DNA of 6,968 nucleotides from Actinomycetota bacterium (lineage in GTDB: Bacteria; Actinomycetota; Thermoleophilia; Gaiellales; Gaiellaceae): contig JAFALP010000210.1 in assembly GCA_019234175.1 (NCBI GenBank), positions 1-6,968 of the forward strand, written 5' to 3'. How positions within the stretch are numbered: position 1 is the first letter of the stretch; each line of letters begins with the position of its first letter. The translations under genes and the position numbers were made by a program. Shown here one piece after another: positions 1 through 5,928 of this stretch. Below the pieces are notes generated by a model. That model saw only the letters and a program-made list of their open reading frames with translations. It was not told where the DNA came from and did no database searches.

Positions 1-906
1 CGCGCGCGGGTCGGCGTTGCCGATGTCCTCGGAGGCGAGCACGATCATCCGCCGCGCGATGAAGCGCGCGTCCTCGCCGCCCTCGAGCATCGCCGCGAGG
101 TAGTAGACGGCCGCGTCCGGGTCGCTCCCGCGCATCGACTTGATGAAGGCCGAGGTGAAGTCGTAGTGCGCGTCTGCGTCCTTGTCGTAGACCACCGGTC
201 GCTTCCGCGCAGCGTCCTCGACCTGCGCCTCCGTCACCGGCGCGCCGTGGGCGGTCTCCGCCGCGAGCTCGACGATGTTCAGCGCGGAGCGCGCGTCGCC
301 GCCGCTCCGCCGCGCGATCAGCTCGACGATCTCCTCGCTCAGCGTCGCGCCGACCTCGCTCCCGCCGCGGCGGACGATCTCCTGGACGTCCTCGGGCGCG
401 AGCGGCTCGAGCTCGTAGACCTGGGTCCGCGAGAGGAGCGCCGAGTTGACCTCGTAGTACGGGTTCTCGGTGGTCGCGCCGATCAGCGTCAGCAGCCCGT
501 CCTCGACCGCCGGCAGCAGCGCGTCCTGCTGCGCCTTGTTGAAGCGGTGGATCTCGTCGAGGAAGAGGATCGTCCGGCGTCCGCTCGTCCCGAGCCGCTC
601 TCGCGCCCGCCCTATCGCCTCGCGGACGTCCTTCACCGTCGCCGAGACCGCCGACAGCTCCTCGAAGCCGGCGCCCGTCGACGCCGCGACGATGCGGGCC
701 AGCGTCGTCTTCCCGCTCCCGGGCGGCCCGTAGAAGATCGACGAGCGGACGCGATCCTCGGCGATCGCGAGCCGCAGCGCCGAGCCCTCCCCGAGGACGT
801 GCTGCTGGCCGACGAACTCGTCCAGCGTCTTCGGGCGCAGCCGCTGCGCGAGCGGCGCGACCGCCGCGCCTCGCTGCTCCGCGGCGTCGGAGAAGAGGTC
901 CGACAT
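1..906 (-). CDS. rarA: Replication-associated recombination protein A (RarA/MgsA), AAA+ ATPase, C-terminus cut by window edge
   Basis: RarA is a clamp-loader-like AAA+ ATPase that acts at stalled replication forks in the cytoplasm. The reverse strand from ATG 906-904 reads without a stop to base 1 (302 residues; family members are usually about 420-450, so the end of the C-terminal tetramerisation domain is missing). The N-terminus has the typical [17 protein letters not shown] block (residues 18-34). Walker A is GPPGSGKT (60-67), Walker B is [11 protein letters not shown] (114-124), sensor 1 is GATTEN (143-148), the arginine finger lies in LLSR (157-160) and sensor 2 in GDARSALN (203-210). 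The RarA-specific part follows: [15 protein letters not shown] (248-262) and [10 protein letters not shown] (291-300), which separates it from RuvB and DnaX. The start matches the family and lies 20 bases from the divergent M20 gene. No strong Shine-Dalgarno site precedes it; a GGAG is 12 bases away, too far to be ideal. Confidence 0.97.
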   Translation of the reverse strand, partial: MSDLFSDAAEQRGAAVAPLAQRLRPKTLDEFVGQQHVLGEGSALRLAIAEDRVRSSIFYGPPGSGKTTLARIVAASTGAGFEELSAVSATVKDVREAIGRARERLGTSGRRTILFLDEIHRFNKAQQDALLPAVEDGLLTLIGATTENPYYEVNSALLSRTQVYELEPLAPEDVQEIVRRGGSEVGATLSEEIVELIARRSGGDARSALNIVELAAETAHGAPVTEAQVEDAARKRPVVYDKDADAHYDFTSAFIKSMRGSDPDAAVYYLAAMLEGGEDARFIARRMIVLASEDIGNADPRA

Positions 907-912
907 GGCCGA

Positions 913-918
913 AGTATG
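913..918 (-). promoter_or_regulatory. Candidate -10 element for rarA (leaderless transcript)
   Basis: Read on the minus strand these bases are CATACT. They match TATAAT at four of six positions, including the important A at the second position and T at the sixth. The hexamer lies exactly at -12 to -7 if transcription begins on the A of the rarA ATG (906). There is no recognisable -35 hexamer at normal spacing. The placement is inferred from the short gap; no transcript data were available. Confidence 0.35.
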
Positions 919-920
919 CT
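915..920 (+). promoter_or_regulatory. Candidate -10 element for the M20-pab-pncB operon (leaderless transcript)
   Basis: The sequence TATGCT fits the actinobacterial -10 pattern TANNNT. It sits at -12 to -7 if transcription starts on the G of the GTG start codon at 927. No Shine-Dalgarno sequence is present in the 20-base gap, which agrees with a leaderless mRNA. No clear -35 box is seen (GAAGAG at 892-897). It shares four bases with the opposite-strand -10 of rarA. Confidence 0.45.
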
Positions 921-926
921 CCGCAA

Positions 927-2231
927 GTGGCAACGGCCAGCCTCCGGGACGAGACCGTCGACCTGCTCTCGCGCCTGATCCGGGTCGACACGACGAACCC
1001 GCCGGGCAACGAGACGGCCGCCGCCGAGCTGCTGCGCGACTACCTCGAGCAGAACGGCGTCTCCTGCGAGCTCCACGCGCGCGTGCCGGAGCGGGCGAAC
1101 CTCGTCGCACGGCTCCCGGGCCGCGGCGGCGGGCCGACGCTGCTCTTCCTCTCCCATACCGACGTCGTCCTCGCCGACCCGGCGCAGTGGACGGTGCCGC
1201 CGTTCTCGGGCGAGGTGCGCGACGGCGAGGTCTGGGGGCGCGGCGCGCTCGACATGAAGGGCCAGGTCGCGGCGAGCGCGGTCGCGATCGCGTCGCTCGC
1301 GCGCGAGGGGTTCGAGCCGTCCGGCGACCTGATCTTCGCCGCGACCGCCGACGAGGAGGTCGGCGACGGCTTCGGGCTCTCCTGGCTCTGCGAGGCGCAT
1401 CCGGAGTCGGTGCGTTGCGACTACGCGATCAACGAGGGTGGCGGCGACCGGATGCTCGTCGGCGACCAGGTCGTCTACCTCGCCACCGCGGCCGAGAAGC
1501 GGACGGCGCCGTTCACGATCCGCGTCCGCGGCCGCGCCGGGCACGCGTCGATGCCGGGGATCGCCGACAACGCGCTCGTCAAGGCGGCCGTCCTGATCGA
1601 GCGGCTCGCCGCCTACCGGCCCGAGCCGCAGCTCGGCCCGGAGGTCGAGGGCTTCCTGCGCGCGGTGTTCGGCGAGGCGCCCGTCGCCTCCCACGCCGTC
1701 GAGCGGGTGCGTCCGCTGTCGGGGCCGGCCGCCGACATCGTCTCGGCCGTGCTCGCGCCGACGTTCTCGCCCACGATGATCTCCGCGTCCCTGAAGCGGA
1801 ACGTCATCCCGCACGTCTGCGACGTCGTCGTCGACTGCCGTCTCCTGCCCGGCCAGCACCCGGAGCACATCGAGCCGATGCTGCGCGCCGTCCTCGGCGG
1901 CGACGTCGAGTACGAGCTGCTCTGGGAGGAGCCGCAGGGCGGCACGCGGTCGCGACTCGACACGCCGCTCTGGGCCGCGGTCGAGTCGTTCGTCGAGGAG
2001 GTCGAGCCCGGCGCGAAGGCCGCGCCGATGTGCACGGCCGGGTTCACCGACAGCCACTGGCTCCGCGACGCCTTCGGCACCGTCGCCTACGGCTTCTTCC
2101 CGATGTCCGGCGAGATGCCGCTCGACGTCGTCAACTCGCTCGTGCACTCGGCGGACGAGCGCGTCCCCGTCGCGGATCTCGAGGTCGGGGTGCGCTGGCT
2201 GCGGCACGCCGCGCACGCCGTCCTCGCGTGA
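927..2231 (+). CDS. M20 family zinc metallohydrolase (ArgE/DapE/carboxypeptidase G2-like)
   Basis: This is a 434-residue cytoplasmic two-zinc amidohydrolase of the M20 family, which removes acyl groups or C-terminal amino acids from small substrates. Metal-site motifs are complete: SHTDVV (76-81, ligand H77 and bridging-site neighbour D79), GALDMKG (106-112, bridging D109), DEEVG (142-146, catalytic E143 and ligand E144), INEGG (168-172, E170) and the last ligand H407 in VHSADE. The inserted dimerisation domain runs from about 190 to 305 and contains GRAGHASMP (202-210). No signal peptide is seen. GTG 927 is the only reasonable start, because the conserved helix ETVDLLSRLIRVDTTNPPGNE begins at residue 9. 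It is the first gene of the operon and its stop overlaps the pabB start in GTGA. Sequence alone does not say whether it is ArgE, DapE, a peptidase or a folate-related glutamate hydrolase; those names should not be assigned. Confidence 0.94.
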   Translation: MATASLRDETVDLLSRLIRVDTTNPPGNETAAAELLRDYLEQNGVSCELHARVPERANLVARLPGRGGGPTLLFLSHTDVVLADPAQWTVPPFSGEVRDGEVWGRGALDMKGQVAASAVAIASLAREGFEPSGDLIFAATADEEVGDGFGLSWLCEAHPESVRCDYAINEGGGDRMLVGDQVVYLATAAEKRTAPFTIRVRGRAGHASMPGIADNALVKAAVLIERLAAYRPEPQLGPEVEGFLRAVFGEAPVASHAVERVRPLSGPAADIVSAVLAPTFSPTMISASLKRNVIPHVCDVVVDCRLLPGQHPEHIEPMLRAVLGGDVEYELLWEEPQGGTRSRLDTPLWAAVESFVEEVEPGAKAAPMCTAGFTDSHWLRDAFGTVAYGFFPMSGEMPLDVVNSLVHSADERVPVADLEVGVRWLRHAAHAVLA

Positions 2232-3202
2232 GGCTCGAGCTCGACCGCGTCGCCGACCTCGAGCCGGCGCTGCGCGACGCCGGGTTCTTCGGCCGCGACG
2301 GCTGGGTCGCGCGCGTCCTCCTCTGCCACCGCACCGGCGCGCCGGAGCCGTGCCCGCTGCCGGCCGTCGCCGTCTCGATCGAGCCCGCCGACGCTGCTGC
2401 GCCCGAGCCGAGCCGCTACTCGGTCGGCGAGTGGGAGCGCATCTGGGACGACGCGACCTACGCCGCCGCCGTCGAGGCCGTCCGCGCGGCGATCCGCGAG
2501 GGCGACGTCTACCAGGTCAACCTCGTCCAGCACCTCTCTGCGCCCTTCGAAGGCGACCCGAATGGCCTCGCGGCCGCGCTCGCGCGCCTGCGCCCGCTCG
2601 TCCCGCGCGCGCTTGCGGGCGACGGCTGGGCGGTCGTGTCCGCGTCGCCGGAGCTCTTCCTCGCGCGCCGCGGCCGCCGCGTCTGGACCTGCCCGGTCAA
2701 GGGCACGCGGCCGGCCGGCGTCCCCGTCGAGGGCGAGAAGGACCAGGCCGAGCACGTGATGATCGTCGACCTCGAGCGCAACGACCTCTCGCGCGTGTGC
2801 GTCCCCGGCACCGTTCGCTGGCCGGAGCTGCTCGCGGAACGCCAGCTCGCCGGCGTCTCGCATCTCGTCGCCACCGTCGAGGGAGAGCTGCGGCCGGACG
2901 TGACGCTGACCGAGCTGCTCGACGCCGTCCTGCCCGGCGGCTCCGTCACCGGCTGCCCGAAGTCGAGCGCGCTCGAGCTGATCGCGGAGCTCGAGCCCGT
3001 CGGCCGCGGCGCGTCGATGGGAGCGCTCGGCCGCGTGTACGCGAACGGCGACCTCGACCTTGCGCTGACGATCCGCACGTTCGCGATCGCCGCAGGCGAG
3101 ATCCATCTCTGGGTCGGCGGCGGGATCGTCTGGGACTCGGAGGCCGAGGCGGAGATCGAGGAGTCGTGGGTGAAGGCGCGTCCGCTGCTGGCGGCGGTGT
3201 GA
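2228..3202 (+). CDS. pabB: Aminodeoxychorismate synthase component I (PabB), short form
   Basis: PabB aminates chorismate to 4-amino-4-deoxychorismate, the first committed step to p-aminobenzoate and folate. The 324-residue protein is mostly the chorismate-binding domain: YAAAVEAVRAAIREGDVYQ (78-96), PVKGTRP (156-162), HVMIVDLERNDLSRVC (176-191, with the metal-binding acidic region), LPGGSVTGCPKSSALE (235-250), MGALGRVY (264-271) and GGGIVWDSEAEAEIEESW (297-314). K158 in PVKGT is the residue that forms the covalent enzyme intermediate in E. coli PabB; anthranilate synthase TrpE has Ala there, so PabB is favoured. Only about 75 residues precede the catalytic domain, so it is shorter than E. 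coli PabB (about 450). GTG 2228 overlaps the M20 stop as GTGA and has no Shine-Dalgarno site, implying translational coupling. The glutaminase partner PabA is not in the window. Confidence 0.95.
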   Translation: MRLELDRVADLEPALRDAGFFGRDGWVARVLLCHRTGAPEPCPLPAVAVSIEPADAAAPEPSRYSVGEWERIWDDATYAAAVEAVRAAIREGDVYQVNLVQHLSAPFEGDPNGLAAALARLRPLVPRALAGDGWAVVSASPELFLARRGRRVWTCPVKGTRPAGVPVEGEKDQAEHVMIVDLERNDLSRVCVPGTVRWPELLAERQLAGVSHLVATVEGELRPDVTLTELLDAVLPGGSVTGCPKSSALELIAELEPVGRGASMGALGRVYANGDLDLALTIRTFAIAAGEIHLWVGGGIVWDSEAEAEIEESWVKARPLLAAV

Positions 3203-3975
3203 GCGTCGTCGCCGTCGCGGTTGCCGGCCGCGGCCTCGTCGACCCGGGAGAGCCGGTCTTCCACGCCGACGACGACGCGCTGCTGCGCGGGCGCGGCGCG
3301 TTCGAGACGATGCGCGTCTACGGCGGGCGGCCGTTCATGCTCGGCCGCCATCTCGAGCGCCTCCTCGCGACCTCGGAGCGGCTGGGGCTTCCGGTGCCGG
3401 ACACGGACGAGTGCGAGCGCCTCGTGGAGCTCGTGCTCGACGGGCATCCCGACGTCGCGCTGCGGATCTTCTGGACCGGACGCGACCTCGTCGCCATCGC
3501 CTCGACGATCGACCCGAAGCTCGACCGGCAGCGCGAGCACGGCATCCGGCTCGCGGTCGTCCGCTGGTCCACGGGAGCGCTCGCCGGCGCCAAGTCGATG
3601 AGCTACGCGGAGAACATCCGCGCGTTCGACGAGGCGGTCGCCGGCGGCGCCGACGACGCGCTGCTCGTGTCCGCGGACGGCATCGTCCTCGAGGCGCCGA
3701 CCGCGAACGTCTGGTGGCGGTCGGGCGACCGCCTCTTCACGCCCACGCTCGGCCTGCCCATCCTCGCCGGCGTCACGCGCGCGGTGGTGAAGGAGCTCGC
3801 CGACTTCGACGTCGTCGAGGGGGTCTTCCCGCTCGAGGAGCTGCTGGCGGCCGACGAGGTGTTCCTCACCGCGTCGGTGCGGGAGGTGATGCCGGTCGCC
3901 GCCGTCGACGACACCGTCTTCGCGCTCGGTCCGGCGGCGCAGGCCCTGCAGGTCGCGCTACGGTCCAGCACGTGA
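3199..3975 (+). CDS. pabC: Aminodeoxychorismate lyase (PabC), class IV PLP aminotransferase fold
   Basis: PabC splits 4-amino-4-deoxychorismate into p-aminobenzoate and pyruvate, completing the branch begun by PabB. The 258-residue protein has the fold-type IV hallmarks: RGRGAFETMRVYGGRPFMLG (30-49), the PLP lysine K132 in AKSMSYAENIRA, the glutamate E165 of GIVLEAPTANVWW that contacts the PLP ring nitrogen, the phosphate-binding turn GVTRAVVKEL (191-200) and FLTASVREVMPV (222-233). Branched-chain and D-amino acid aminotransferases share these features, so the PabC call depends partly on its position directly after pabB. GTG 3199 overlaps the pabB stop as GTGA, with no Shine-Dalgarno site. 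The length is normal for PabC (about 250-290). Confidence 0.9.
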   Translation: MSVVAVAVAGRGLVDPGEPVFHADDDALLRGRGAFETMRVYGGRPFMLGRHLERLLATSERLGLPVPDTDECERLVELVLDGHPDVALRIFWTGRDLVAIASTIDPKLDRQREHGIRLAVVRWSTGALAGAKSMSYAENIRAFDEAVAGGADDALLVSADGIVLEAPTANVWWRSGDRLFTPTLGLPILAGVTRAVVKELADFDVVEGVFPLEELLAADEVFLTASVREVMPVAAVDDTVFALGPAAQALQVALRSST

Positions 3976-4766
3976 GCGACGAGAAGATCCGCCTCGGCGG
4001 CATGGCCCTCGAGAACGGCGTGCTCGTGCACGGCCCCACGTCGTGGGCGTGCGCGATCCGCAGCGCCGACGGCCGCATCGAGGTGGCGGCGGAGAAGAAG
4101 CGCTTCGTCGCAGCGCGCGTTCGCATCCCGTTCCTGCGCGGCCCCGCGCGCCTGCTCGAGTCGCTCGCGGTGCTGCCGGAGGTGAAGCGGCGACTGCCGG
4201 CCGCGCGCCTGCCGATGCAGGACAACCGCATGCTCGTCACCGTCGTCGGGACCGCCGTCGCGGTGAAGGGCCTGCGCGAGTCGACGCGCCTCCGCCCCGT
4301 CGCACAGGAATTGCTCGCCGGGATCCTGTCGCTCGCGCCCGCAGCCTTCGCGTTGCGCGGCGGCGACCTCGCCTCGTATCACGGCGCCGAGCACATCTCC
4401 ATCGGCACGTACGAGCACGGCCCCGGCGCGCAGAAGGAGCACGAGCGCTGCGGCGGGCATCTCATCGGCCCGCTGCTCGTCACCTCCGCGATCGGCGGCG
4501 CCATCGCCGAGCGCGCGCCGGAGCGCTACCGGAATCACGCCCGTGCGCTCGCGCAGCTCGGCGCCGTCGGCGCGTCGACGGAGATCTTCTCGTGGATGGC
4601 GCGGAACCCGCGCAACCTCGTTGCACAGGCATTGTCGAAGCCCGGCCACGAGCTGCAGCACCGCCTCTCGACCGCGGAGCCGTCGGCGGACCAGCTCGAG
4701 GTGGCCGAGGCCGCGCTGCAGGCCTGCCTGGAGCTCGAGCATGGCGACGACGCAGTCGCCGCGTAG
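3972..4766 (+). CDS. DUF1385 family membrane protein (YqhQ-like), function unknown
   Basis: This 264-residue protein shows the marks of the uncharacterised DUF1385 family. It opens with LGGMALENGVLVHGPTSWA (8-26). In the middle is YHGAEHISIGTYEHG (136-150), then KEHERCGGHL (155-164), and a C-terminal block KPGHELQHRLSTAEPSADQ (223-241) followed by an amphipathic helix. Hydrophobic stretches at about 88-99, 113-128, 164-179 and 193-209 fit an integral membrane protein. The conserved HGAEH is an H-x-x-E-H arrangement, and H157, C160 and H163 lie soon after, so a metal site is possible but unproven. Canonical YqhQ proteins are somewhat longer (about 300 or more) and usually carry K after HGAEH, where this has I. 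GTG 3972 overlaps the pabC stop as GTGA. The last 26 bases overlap the next gene. Confidence 0.88.
   Translation: MSDEKIRLGGMALENGVLVHGPTSWACAIRSADGRIEVAAEKKRFVAARVRIPFLRGPARLLESLAVLPEVKRRLPAARLPMQDNRMLVTVVGTAVAVKGLRESTRLRPVAQELLAGILSLAPAAFALRGGDLASYHGAEHISIGTYEHGPGAQKEHERCGGHLIGPLLVTSAIGGAIAERAPERYRNHARALAQLGAVGASTEIFSWMARNPRNLVAQALSKPGHELQHRLSTAEPSADQLEVAEAALQACLELEHGDDAVAA
4730..4733 (+). promoter_or_regulatory. Shine-Dalgarno site of the nicotinate phosphoribosyltransferase gene
   Basis: GGAG lies seven bases upstream of ATG 4741, inside the end of the DUF1385 reading frame. It supports this ATG as the true start. It contrasts with the four upstream genes, none of which has a clear ribosome-binding site. 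Confidence 0.6.
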
Positions 4767-5826
4767 CCGGCTCGATCCCGAGATCTTCGACCTGCCCGTC
4801 GAGAAGATGCGGGCGGGCTACTACACCGACGCGTACTTCAACCACTCGCGCGAGACGCTCCTCGCCGACGGCCGCCGTCCGCGCGTCGTCATGCAGGTGT
4901 TCCAGAAGAACCACGCGTACGTCGGTGGGCTGGACGAGGCGATCGCGATCCTGAAGCTCTGCAGCGAGGACTGGGAGGGGCTGACGGTGCACGCGCTCTA
5001 CGACGGCGACGAGGTCGAGCCGTACGAGACGGTGATGACGATCGAGGGCGACTACACCCTCTTCGCGCATCTGGAGACGGTGTATCTCGGCGTGCTCGCG
5101 CGCCGCACGCTGATTACGTCCAACGTCGTGCGCGTCATCGAGGCGGCGAACCGCAAGCCCATCATCTTCATGGCCGCGCGCCACGACCACCACCGCGTGC
5201 AGACGGGAGACGGCTACGCCGCGCACGTGGCGGGGCTCATCACCGGAGCCGAGATCGGCGTCACCACCGACGAGCAGGCGTCGTGGTGGGGCGGCCGCGG
5301 GATCGGCACCGTCCCGCACGCGCTCATCGCGTCGTACGGCGGCAACACCGTGCTCGCCGCGTCGAAGTTCGCGGAGTGGGCGCCGAGCGACACCCGCGTC
5401 ACCGTCCTCGTCGACTTCGAGAACAACTCGGTCGAGACCGCGCTCGAGGTCGCGCGCGCGCTCGGCGGTCGCCTGTGGGGCGTGCGGCTCGACACGTCGG
5501 AGACGCTCGTCGACTTCTCGCTCGTGGACGGGATGGGCGACTTCAAGCCGACGGGCGTGAACGAGCGGCTGGTGCGCAAGGTGCGCGACGCGCTCGACCG
5601 CGACGGCTTCGAGCGCGTGAAGATCGTCGTCTCCGGCGGCTTCACCATCGAGAAGATCCGCGCCTTCGAGGAGCGCGGCGTCCCCGTCGACGCCTACGGA
5701 GTCGGCTCGTCGCTCATCCGCGGCGCCAACGACTTCACCGCCGACGTCGTGCTCACGGACGGGCGGCCATCGGGGAAGTTCGGGCGGCGTTTCCGGCCGA
5801 ACGAACGGCTCGAACTCGTCAGGTGA
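4741..5826 (+). CDS. pncB: Nicotinate phosphoribosyltransferase, compact type
   Basis: The enzyme joins nicotinate and phosphoribosyl pyrophosphate to give nicotinate mononucleotide in the Preiss-Handler route of NAD salvage; it is cytoplasmic. The protein has 361 residues. Family features include AGYYTDAYFNHSR (25-37), ETVYLGVLARRT (112-123), ARHDHHRVQTGDGY (146-159), GTVPHALI (189-196, with H193 at the position of the phosphorylatable histidine), VLVDFENNSVETALEVARAL (222-241), GVRLDTSETLVDFS (247-260), VVSGGF (296-301) and AYGVGSSL (318-325). The barrel layout resembles the short archaeal-type enzymes and quinolinate phosphoribosyltransferase more than E. coli PncB. ATG 4741 has a good ribosome-binding site and lies 26 bases before the DUF1385 stop. 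It is the last gene of the operon. A related activity such as quinolinate or nicotinamide phosphoribosyl transfer is less likely but not excluded. Confidence 0.93.
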   Translation: MATTQSPRSRLDPEIFDLPVEKMRAGYYTDAYFNHSRETLLADGRRPRVVMQVFQKNHAYVGGLDEAIAILKLCSEDWEGLTVHALYDGDEVEPYETVMTIEGDYTLFAHLETVYLGVLARRTLITSNVVRVIEAANRKPIIFMAARHDHHRVQTGDGYAAHVAGLITGAEIGVTTDEQASWWGGRGIGTVPHALIASYGGNTVLAASKFAEWAPSDTRVTVLVDFENNSVETALEVARALGGRLWGVRLDTSETLVDFSLVDGMGDFKPTGVNERLVRKVRDALDRDGFERVKIVVSGGFTIEKIRAFEERGVPVDAYGVGSSLIRGANDFTADVVLTDGRPSGKFGRRFRPNERLELVR

Positions 5827-5872
5827 TCTCGATGGCGACGGATGCGTGCCTGTCCTTCCACGCTCCAGTCGG

Positions 5873-5878
5873 CACAAT
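5873..5878 (+). promoter_or_regulatory. Weak candidate -10 element for the FtsH-like gene
   Basis: CACAAT matches TATAAT at four of six positions, including the key A and final T, in one of the few A/T-rich spots near the gene. The -35 region at 17-base spacing (CTGTCC, 5850-5855) is poor. If real, transcription would start near 5885, giving a leader of about 44 bases. Confidence 0.25.
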
Positions 5879-5889
5879 ACGCCTGCCCG

Positions 5890-5903
5890 CTAAGGAGTCC
5901 TAG
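5890..5903 (+). repeat. Imperfect inverted repeat CTAAGGAGTCCTAG, possible operator
   Basis: The arms CTA(A)GGA and TCCTAG are complementary around a central G, with one extra A in the left arm. It lies just downstream of the weak -10 box, where a repressor site could sit. It is too short to be a terminator stem and may be chance. Confidence 0.2.
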
Positions 5904-5916
5904 CCCTTCTGCCGAT

Positions 5917-5920
5917 GAGG
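5917..5920 (+). promoter_or_regulatory. Shine-Dalgarno site of the FtsH-like gene
   Basis: GAGG ends eight bases before ATG 5929. It decides this start: no other ATG or GTG in the same frame is found closely upstream, and the membrane segment begins about 15 residues after this ATG. Confidence 0.55.
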
Positions 5921-5928
5921 TCATCTGG

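Larger units (their letters stand above)
5827..5928 (+). other. Intergenic region upstream of the FtsH-like gene
   Basis: This 102-base gap is the longest non-coding stretch in the window and is visibly less GC-rich than the genes, especially around 5870-5905. It contains a weak -10-like box, an imperfect inverted repeat, an AAGGAG with no start codon at useful distance, and a possible 23-codon ORF. I see no hairpin followed by a T-run, so no intrinsic terminator for the operon can be supported, and read-through into the protease gene is possible. Confidence 0.7.

Noticed and set aside
633..2216. Long minus-strand open frame (527 codons) opposite the M20 gene and rarA start
   Set aside because: It is rich in Arg, Ala, Asp and Gly with no recognisable domain, and it lies opposite a well-conserved M20 enzyme and antisense to its motifs. 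Such frames arise in GC-rich genes because stop codons are rare.
905..2227. Extension of pabB upstream into the M20 gene as an M20-PabB fusion frame
   Set aside because: The frame is open from 905, but the upstream translation is Arg/Ala-rich nonsense and the conserved PabB sequence begins after GTG 2228, which overlaps the M20 stop.
2350..3198. Upstream extension of pabC
   Set aside because: The same frame is open within pabB but encodes Arg-rich shadow sequence; the family N-terminus begins just after GTG 3199.
2228..3202. Anthranilate synthase component I (TrpE)
   Set aside because: The lysine in PVKGT (K158), the lack of the N-terminal tryptophan-binding region and the adjoining pabC favour PabB.
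5796..5809. Small hairpin GCCG-aacgaa-CGGC near the end of pncB as a terminator
   Set aside because: The stem is only four or five pairs, lies inside the coding region and is not followed by a T-run.
4480..5877. Minus-strand open frame of 465 codons opposite pncB
   Set aside because: Low-complexity Arg/Ala/Val/Asp composition and no motif; the plus strand encodes a clear nicotinate phosphoribosyltransferase.
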